DNA of 64,000 nt from Collinsella aerofaciens (GTDB lineage Bacteria; Actinomycetota; Coriobacteriia; Coriobacteriales; Coriobacteriaceae). Made by a program: the position numbers and the translations under genes. Of the stretch, positions 59,365-64,000 are shown one piece after another. The notes below the pieces were generated by a model. It saw only the letters and a list, made by a program, of their open reading frames with translations. It was not told the origin of the DNA and searched no databases. Position 1 is the stretch's first letter, and every line of letters starts with the position of its first letter. The DNA lies in contig NZ_WWSY01000001.1 of assembly GCF_009876115.1 (NCBI RefSeq), positions 186,001 to 250,000 on the forward strand. Direction: 5' to 3'.

Positions 59365-61538
59365 CCTCCGCTGACCTCCTTAAAAATGTGTCGATATCGC
59401 ATGGCGACCGCATCGCGCAGGGGGCGCGTCGCCACGGAGTCAAGGTTGCAAGCATACCGCAAGAGCTCGACCGCGTCCAAATGGGCCCACTCGATCAGCT
59501 CCTCGTCGGCATCCAGGTCGACAAAGCGCAGAGTCACACCGCCATGCTGGCGGTACCCCAGGATTTCGCCCTCGTGGCGCAGACGAAGGTCCATCTGGGC
59601 GAGCGTAAAGCCGTCCGAGGTCTTCTCGAGCGATTGCAGGCGGTCTTGCGCCGCCGACGCGCCGCCGTTGCCCTTGGAGTGCGTCATGACCAGGCACGTG
59701 CCCGACACACTGCCACGGCCCACGCGACCGCGCAGCTGGTGCAGAGCAGCCAAACCAAAGCGCTCCCCGTTCTCGATGACCATGACGGTGGCGTTAGGCA
59801 CGTCGACGCCCACCTCGACCACCGTAGTCGAGACGAGCACGTCAATCTCGCCACGCTTAAAGGCATCGATAACCTGGTCCTTCTCCCCCGCTGGCATGCG
59901 GCCGTGAAGGCGCTCGATGGCAAGACCCGGCAACGCCAGACGCAGGCGATCGAGCTCGGTCGCCGTATCGTGCAGCGGCACGGGGACCGTCACGCGGCCC
60001 TCGTCGTCGCGGGCGATACCGGGCACGTCCTCCAGATCATCGGCCGAGTCACTCGGCTCCACGAGCGGGCAAATCACGTAGGCCTGCTGACCCTTTTCAT
60101 GCGCCTCGTGGATGGCGCCATAGGCAAGGTCGCGACTCGACTCGGTAAGCACGCGTGTCGTCACGCCAGCGCCAGGGACGGGACGATGGCGGATGATGCT
60201 CGTATCCAGGTCGCCGTACACCGAAAGCGCCAACGTGCGCGGGATCGGCGTGGCAGTCATAACCAGCAAGTCGGCACCAGGGCCTTTTTCGCGCAGAGCG
60301 TTACGCTGGCCCACGCCAAAGCGGTGCTGCTCGTCGATCACCACAAGCGACAAATGCTTGAACGTGACGTTCTCCGAAAGCACCGCATGGGTACCAAAGA
60401 GCACGTCGAGCTCGCCAGACTGGAGCCGAGCATGAATCTGTTCACGCTCGGCCGCCGGCGTGGCGCCCGTCAGGAGCGCCCAGGTCATGCCAGCCTGCGA
60501 GAGCAAGGGGCCGGTCTTATCGGCATATTGACGCGCCAGCACGCCCGTGGGCGCCATAACGCAGGCCTGAGTGCCGCTATCGGCCGCAACCGCCAACGCG
60601 CAGGCGGCAACGGCGGTCTTACCGGTACCGACGTCGCCCAGCAGCAGACGGTTCATCACGCGACCGCCATCGCACATGTCGTGCAGAATGTCTTGGAACG
60701 CGCCCTCCTGCTCGTCGCTCAGCGAAAACGGCAGGGCTTCCTTGAGCGCCGACAAGTGTCCGCCCGCGGTGTGGGCGTAGGGAGCAACTTCGACCAAGCC
60801 GCCGTCGTTGCGCAAGCGCAGCGCCAGCTGCAAGCAGAGGCACTCCTCGTAGGCAAGTCGCCGGCGTGCGATGTCGCGCTCGGCCATGCTCGAGGGAAAG
60901 TGGATCGAACGCAACGCACGGGCATTGCTCATGAGCTTCCGCTTTGCGCGCAGCGGCGCGGGAATGGGATCGAACGGATTGGAGACCACTTCGAGCGCAC
61001 CGCTCACGATACGGCGCATCCATGCCTGACTCACGCCGTCACTTACGTAGTGGACCGGCAGGATGGTGCCGGCGGCGCGCCCATCCTCGAGCTTTTCAAA
61101 GTGGGGCGAGGCCATCTGCTTAAAACCGTAGGCAAACTCGACCTTGCCCATCACGGCCAGGCGATCGCCCTGCTTGAACTGCTGGGCAATCCAAGGCTGA
61201 CGGAAAAAGGCAACCTGCAGCACGCCCGTCTCGTCCACAAGCGAGACCTCAGTCACCTGCATGCGCGGACGGGGCTGCTTTTGGACAATACGATCGACCG
61301 TGGCGATGATGGTGCACACGGTACCGATGGGCGCCATCTCGATGGACCACGAGCGAGTGAAGTCCAGGTAGCGATGAGGAATATGGAGAAGGAGGTCCCC
61401 CACCGTCCGAATTCCCAGACGGCGAAGGGCCTCCTCACGTTTACCCGAAACATATTTGAGTCGCGCGATATCCTCGTCGAGCGCATTGCTCTGGGCAAAA
61501 CGCTCCGAGACGCGCGGCACGGAGCACAGCTCGGACAT
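59361..61538 (-). CDS. recG: ATP-dependent DNA helicase RecG
   Basis: 725 residues, full length. Branch-migrating helicase for stalled forks. An N-terminal wedge/OB domain (about 50-200) precedes the SF2 core: Walker A LGDVGTGKTAVA, DEQHRFGVGQR, TATPIPRTL, then ATP motif VVEVGVDVPNA and QLRGRVGRG. Starts 10 nt after fakA, the common fakA-recG order. Confidence 0.96.
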   Translation of the reverse strand: MSELCSVPRVSERFAQSNALDEDIARLKYVSGKREEALRRLGIRTVGDLLLHIPHRYLDFTRSWSIEMAPIGTVCTIIATVDRIVQKQPRPRMQVTEVSLVDETGVLQVAFFRQPWIAQQFKQGDRLAVMGKVEFAYGFKQMASPHFEKLEDGRAAGTILPVHYVSDGVSQAWMRRIVSGALEVVSNPFDPIPAPLRAKRKLMSNARALRSIHFPSSMAERDIARRRLAYEECLCLQLALRLRNDGGLVEVAPYAHTAGGHLSALKEALPFSLSDEQEGAFQDILHDMCDGGRVMNRLLLGDVGTGKTAVAACALAVAADSGTQACVMAPTGVLARQYADKTGPLLSQAGMTWALLTGATPAAEREQIHARLQSGELDVLFGTHAVLSENVTFKHLSLVVIDEQHRFGVGQRNALREKGPGADLLVMTATPIPRTLALSVYGDLDTSIIRHRPVPGAGVTTRVLTESSRDLAYGAIHEAHEKGQQAYVICPLVEPSDSADDLEDVPGIARDDEGRVTVPVPLHDTATELDRLRLALPGLAIERLHGRMPAGEKDQVIDAFKRGEIDVLVSTTVVEVGVDVPNATVMVIENGERFGLAALHQLRGRVGRGSVSGTCLVMTHSKGNGGASAAQDRLQSLEKTSDGFTLAQMDLRLRHEGEILGYRQHGGVTLRFVDLDADEELIEWAHLDAVELLRYACNLDSVATRPLRDAVAMRYRHIFKEVSGG

Positions 61539-61547
61539 AGGCAGAGC

Positions 61548-63209
61548 CTACTCGATCGAGAAGATCACGGGATAGAGCGGCTGCTCGCCACGATGGGCGT
61601 CGATCTCCAGATCGGGCTGAGCCTCCTCGATAGCGTCGACGATCTCCTGGAAGGCCTCGTCGGACAGCTCCTCGCCGGCCAGAATCGTCAACGCGTCGCC
61701 CTCCTCTTCCTCCTGCATACGGTTGATGCAGTCGAGCGTGACCTGCTTCACGTCGGAGCCGACCACGTCGATGGAGCCGGCGATGATGCCCATGACGTCA
61801 CCGGAGTGAATCGGCGAGCCGTCGGAGGCGCTGGAGTCGCGCACGGCGCGGGTGACCTCGCCATCGCGGACCTCGCTGATGGCGTCGACCATAGCGGCAA
61901 CAGCATCCTCGAGCTCGGAATCGGGCAGGACCGCGAACAGCGCGGAGAAGGCCTGCGGGACGGTCTTGGTGGGAACGACGGCGACCTTCTTGTCGGTGCA
62001 GGCGGAGGCAGCAGCCTCGGCAGCCATGCGGATGTTGCCGTTATTGGGCAGGATGATGACCGAGGTCGCGTTAACCTGGTCCACCGCGCCCAGCAGGTCG
62101 GCAGTCGAGGGGTTCATGGTCTGGCCACCCGACACGATCACATCGACGCCGAGGGACTTGAGGATGTCAGCCTCGCCGGAACCGGCGGCAACGGCGACAA
62201 AGCCCAGGGCCTTCGCGGGCTCGGTGGCCTTCTCCTGGTCCTCGTGGATCTTAGCGGTACGGTCGTGGGCCTCCATCTCCATGTTGTGGATGAAGACCTC
62301 GTAGATCTGACCGAGCTGCAGCATGTGCTCGAGCACCAGGTTGGGGGTGTTGGAGTGCACGTGGATCTTGTAGTCGGGATAGGCACCAACGAGCAGCTCG
62401 CAGTCGCCCATGGAACCCAGGAACTTAAGGCACTCGTCCTCGTCAAAGGGAGCGTCGGCCTTAAAGAGGAACTCGTTGCAGTAGCGGAACTCCGAGCCCT
62501 CCCAGTCGTCGTTAGCCTCGATCTCGACACGGCCAAGAGCGGCGTCACGGGCAGAGCCGGCGGAATCAAACGTGGCGGAGAAATCCTCGACCACGGTGCT
62601 GCGGCCAAGAGCGGCGGCAACAAAGTTCTCCAAGAAGATGGCAAAGCCAAAGGCGCCGGAGTCGACCACGCCGTTCTCCTTGAGGACGGGCAGCAGGTCG
62701 GGTGTGCGGGCGACGGACTGGTAGGCCTCGACGACGATGGCGTCGAGCGCATCCTCGGCAGAGAACTTCTTCTTCTCGCACTCGTCTGCCTTGGTCGAAA
62801 CATCACGCAGGACCGTGAGGATCGTGCCCTCGATGGGCTTACGAACAGCCTGGAAGGCAACCTTGACGGCACGACGGAAGGCGAAGGCGATATTGGCGGA
62901 CGTGATAGGCTCATCGGCAGAGACAAGGCCCTCGGCCACGCCGCGCAGGATCTGCGAGGTGATGACACCGGAGTTGCCGCGGGCGCCCATGAGGGAGCCG
63001 TGGGTGATGGCGCCAGCGATGGCCTCCATGTCGGCATCGGCGGGAAGGGCGGAAAGCTCCTTGGTCACCGAGGCGAGCGTGAGCGACATGTTGGTGCCGG
63101 TGTCACCGTCGGGTACGGGGAAGACGTTGAGCTTGTTGATCTCCTCGGCCTTTTCGGAAACGGCAGCCGCAGCGATCGGAAAACAGGTGCGAATGGTCTT
63201 TGCAATCAT
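61548..63209 (-). CDS. fakA: FakA-like DAK-domain fatty acid kinase
   Basis: 553 residues. DhaL-type ATP-binding N-terminal domain (1-200) with VFPVPDGDTGTNM and GARGNSGVITSQILRG, a middle domain and a C-terminal DegV-associated domain with SGGQTMNPST and LPNNGNIRMAA. In Gram-positives FakA phosphorylates fatty acids bound to FakB (DegV) for phospholipid incorporation. The fakB partner is not in this window. A GGAG site stands about 12 nt before the ATG, somewhat far. Downstream of the Asp23 gene as usual. Confidence 0.9.
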   Translation of the reverse strand: MIAKTIRTCFPIAAAAVSEKAEEINKLNVFPVPDGDTGTNMSLTLASVTKELSALPADADMEAIAGAITHGSLMGARGNSGVITSQILRGVAEGLVSADEPITSANIAFAFRRAVKVAFQAVRKPIEGTILTVLRDVSTKADECEKKKFSAEDALDAIVVEAYQSVARTPDLLPVLKENGVVDSGAFGFAIFLENFVAAALGRSTVVEDFSATFDSAGSARDAALGRVEIEANDDWEGSEFRYCNEFLFKADAPFDEDECLKFLGSMGDCELLVGAYPDYKIHVHSNTPNLVLEHMLQLGQIYEVFIHNMEMEAHDRTAKIHEDQEKATEPAKALGFVAVAAGSGEADILKSLGVDVIVSGGQTMNPSTADLLGAVDQVNATSVIILPNNGNIRMAAEAAASACTDKKVAVVPTKTVPQAFSALFAVLPDSELEDAVAAMVDAISEVRDGEVTRAVRDSSASDGSPIHSGDVMGIIAGSIDVVGSDVKQVTLDCINRMQEEEEGDALTILAGEELSDEAFQEIVDAIEEAQPDLEIDAHRGEQPLYPVIFSIE

Positions 63210-63236
63210 GAGTGGTGAAATCTCCGTATTCGGATG

Positions 63237-63593
63237 CTAGTTCAGACGGCTCTTGAGCGCGTCGATGTGAATGCCGATCTTAAGGCTGGCGGGATCGATT
63301 TGGGCGATCTCCTGCAGGGTGAAGGCGACGGAGCTCGAAAGATTGTGGCAGACGGACTTCATGTTGACGCCGTTCTCGAGCACGACGTGAAGGTCGACCG
63401 TGAGGCCGTTCTCGTCGGCGGAAACAAGCACGCCCTTGCGGAGGCGCTGGCCGGCAAGCAGGCGCACGCTCTCGGCGCCCTGCAGCTGCTCGGCCATACC
63501 GACGACGCCGTAGCACGTCATCGCGGCATAACCGGCAATATCGGCAATAACGTCGTTCGAAACGCTCAGGCTGCCGTTAATGGTCTCAGACAC
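63237..63593 (-). CDS. Asp23/Gls24-family protein (second copy)
   Basis: 118 residues with GTG start; AAAGGAG stands 6 nt upstream. Same fold class as the protein at 15432. Conserved-looking segments are ISNDVIADIAGYAAMTCYGVVGM-like sequence (seen as DVIADIAGYAAMTCYGV) and VDLHVVLENGVN. This copy forms the typical asp23-fakA-recG order (YloU-YloV-RecG in Bacillus). Role probably structural or regulatory; unknown. Confidence 0.87.
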   Translation of the reverse strand: MSETINGSLSVSNDVIADIAGYAAMTCYGVVGMAEQLQGAESVRLLAGQRLRKGVLVSADENGLTVDLHVVLENGVNMKSVCHNLSSSVAFTLQEIAQIDPASLKIGIHIDALKSRLN

Positions 63594-63748
63594 AAGAATC
63601 TCCTTTTCTGGTGCTCGCGGCACCATGTCGTGGGAGCAATCATTCCAATATTTTACAACGACCGCGCCATGTTAAGGCGGCGGGGTTCGCGATTACATCC
63701 TCGACACGAAATGTTGATATGGTAACGTTCGCCACAGGTGATCGCGAC

Positions 63749-63782
63749 ATGAAAAAACCCGCCGCAAAAGCGACGGGTTTTA
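63749..63782 (-). terminator. Intrinsic terminator of tRNA-Asn
   Basis: AAACCCG-CGC / GCG-CGGGTTT hairpin (AAACCCGTCGCTTTTGCGGC on the minus strand) followed by TTTTTTC. It lies directly after the tRNA. Confidence 0.8.
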
Positions 63783-63787
63783 CAACC

Positions 63788-63862
63788 TGGCTCCCCGGGT
63801 AGGACTCGAACCTACAACAGCGCGGTTAACAGCCGCGTGCTCTACCATTGAGCTACCGAGGA
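63788..63862 (-). tRNA. tRNA-Asn (anticodon GUU)
   Basis: Acceptor TCCTCGG/CCGGGGA, anticodon stem CGCGG/CCGCG around CTGTTAA (anticodon GUU), T-arm GTTCGAGTC, discriminator G and encoded CCA. Complete cloverleaf. Confidence 0.96.
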
Positions 63863-63892
63863 ATAGGTGCGTGCTCTCAAGCAACGAAGTTT

Positions 63893-63920
63893 ATTATACG
63901 GACGAATCAGCTTAGGGCAA
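63893..63920 (-). promoter_or_regulatory. Promoter of tRNA-Asn
   Basis: Minus strand TTGCCC (63915-63920) and perfect TATAAT (63893-63898) with 16-nt spacing, about 30 bp before the tRNA. Nothing else is seen from 63921 to the end. Confidence 0.75.
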
Positions 63921-64000
63921 GAACTTTTTTGAGAATTTTTCCGACCTAGTCATTGGAGACGTCCCCAACGACTACATGAAAGCGCCCCCAAGCGGATGTG

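Noticed and set aside
59388..63218. 1276-codon open plus-strand frame
   Set aside because: It is the antisense of recG and fakA, whose motifs are complete on the minus strand; the frame stays open because of GC-rich codon bias.

Overview
The window looks like chromosomal DNA of a Coriobacteriia actinobacterium, most likely Collinsella or a close relative. That placement is inferred from GC-rich coding sequence, strong Shine-Dalgarno sites with frequent GTG/TTG starts, and the gene set (Asp23-family proteins, a FakA-like kinase, an ileS T-box leader, SigB-like sigma factor, a fructose PTS locus). No 16S gene is present to confirm it. Nearly all genes lie on the minus strand, so operons read from high to low coordinates.

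Region by region. 0.1-3.3 kb: a flippase-like membrane protein, tRNA-Glu(CUC) and the CCA-adding enzyme. 3.3-11.3 kb: a complete fructose PTS locus (fruA, ptsH, ptsI, two FruK-like PfkB kinases) with a divergent RpiR-type regulator; a 129-bp palindrome sits between fruA and ptsH. 11.3-16.4 kb: recN, nadK, tlyA, xseB, nusB, an Asp23 protein and efp. 16.5-24.5 kb: an M24 peptidase, an AroB-like protein lacking the expected metal ligands, aroK, a YqeG-type phosphatase, mltG, ruvX and alaS. 24.6-28.1 kb: an orphan small membrane protein on the plus strand, then a SigB-like sigma factor with an AI-2E family exporter, a degenerate RsbW-like protein and a membrane-anchored coiled-coil protein. 28.2-37.7 kb: rarA, a dGTPase-like HD protein, an A24 prepilin peptidase, a family-2 glycosyltransferase, an RluD-type synthase, lspA and ileS with its T-box. 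37.9-41.1 kb: a GldA-like dehydrogenase, then about 1.7 kb of AT-rich and mobile-element debris (S51 peptidase, IS3 transposase piece, serine recombinase piece), ending at a DUF523 gene. 41.2-48.6 kb: ftsH, cobO, a MATE transporter, a TrmH-type methyltransferase, folA, thyA and a DUF134-NifX fusion with a His/Cys-rich tail. 48.7-63.9 kb: the conserved block ffh, ftsY, smc, rnc, acpP, plsX, rpmF, yceD, a coiled-coil gene, coaD, rsmD, recG, fakA, asp23, and finally tRNA-Asn(GUU).

Much of the window is housekeeping and tightly packed, with many 1-11 bp overlaps implying translational coupling. The unusual material is: palindromic intergenic elements that share a GGGAC-containing core; a translated but apparently inactive AroB homologue coupled to shikimate kinase; an internal ribosome binding site that could split the DUF134-NifX fusion into two products; an anti-sigma-like protein without the usual ATP-binding residues; and the mobile-element graveyard at 39-40.7 kb. 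I found no CRISPR array, no complete insertion sequence or prophage, and no recognisable defence system.
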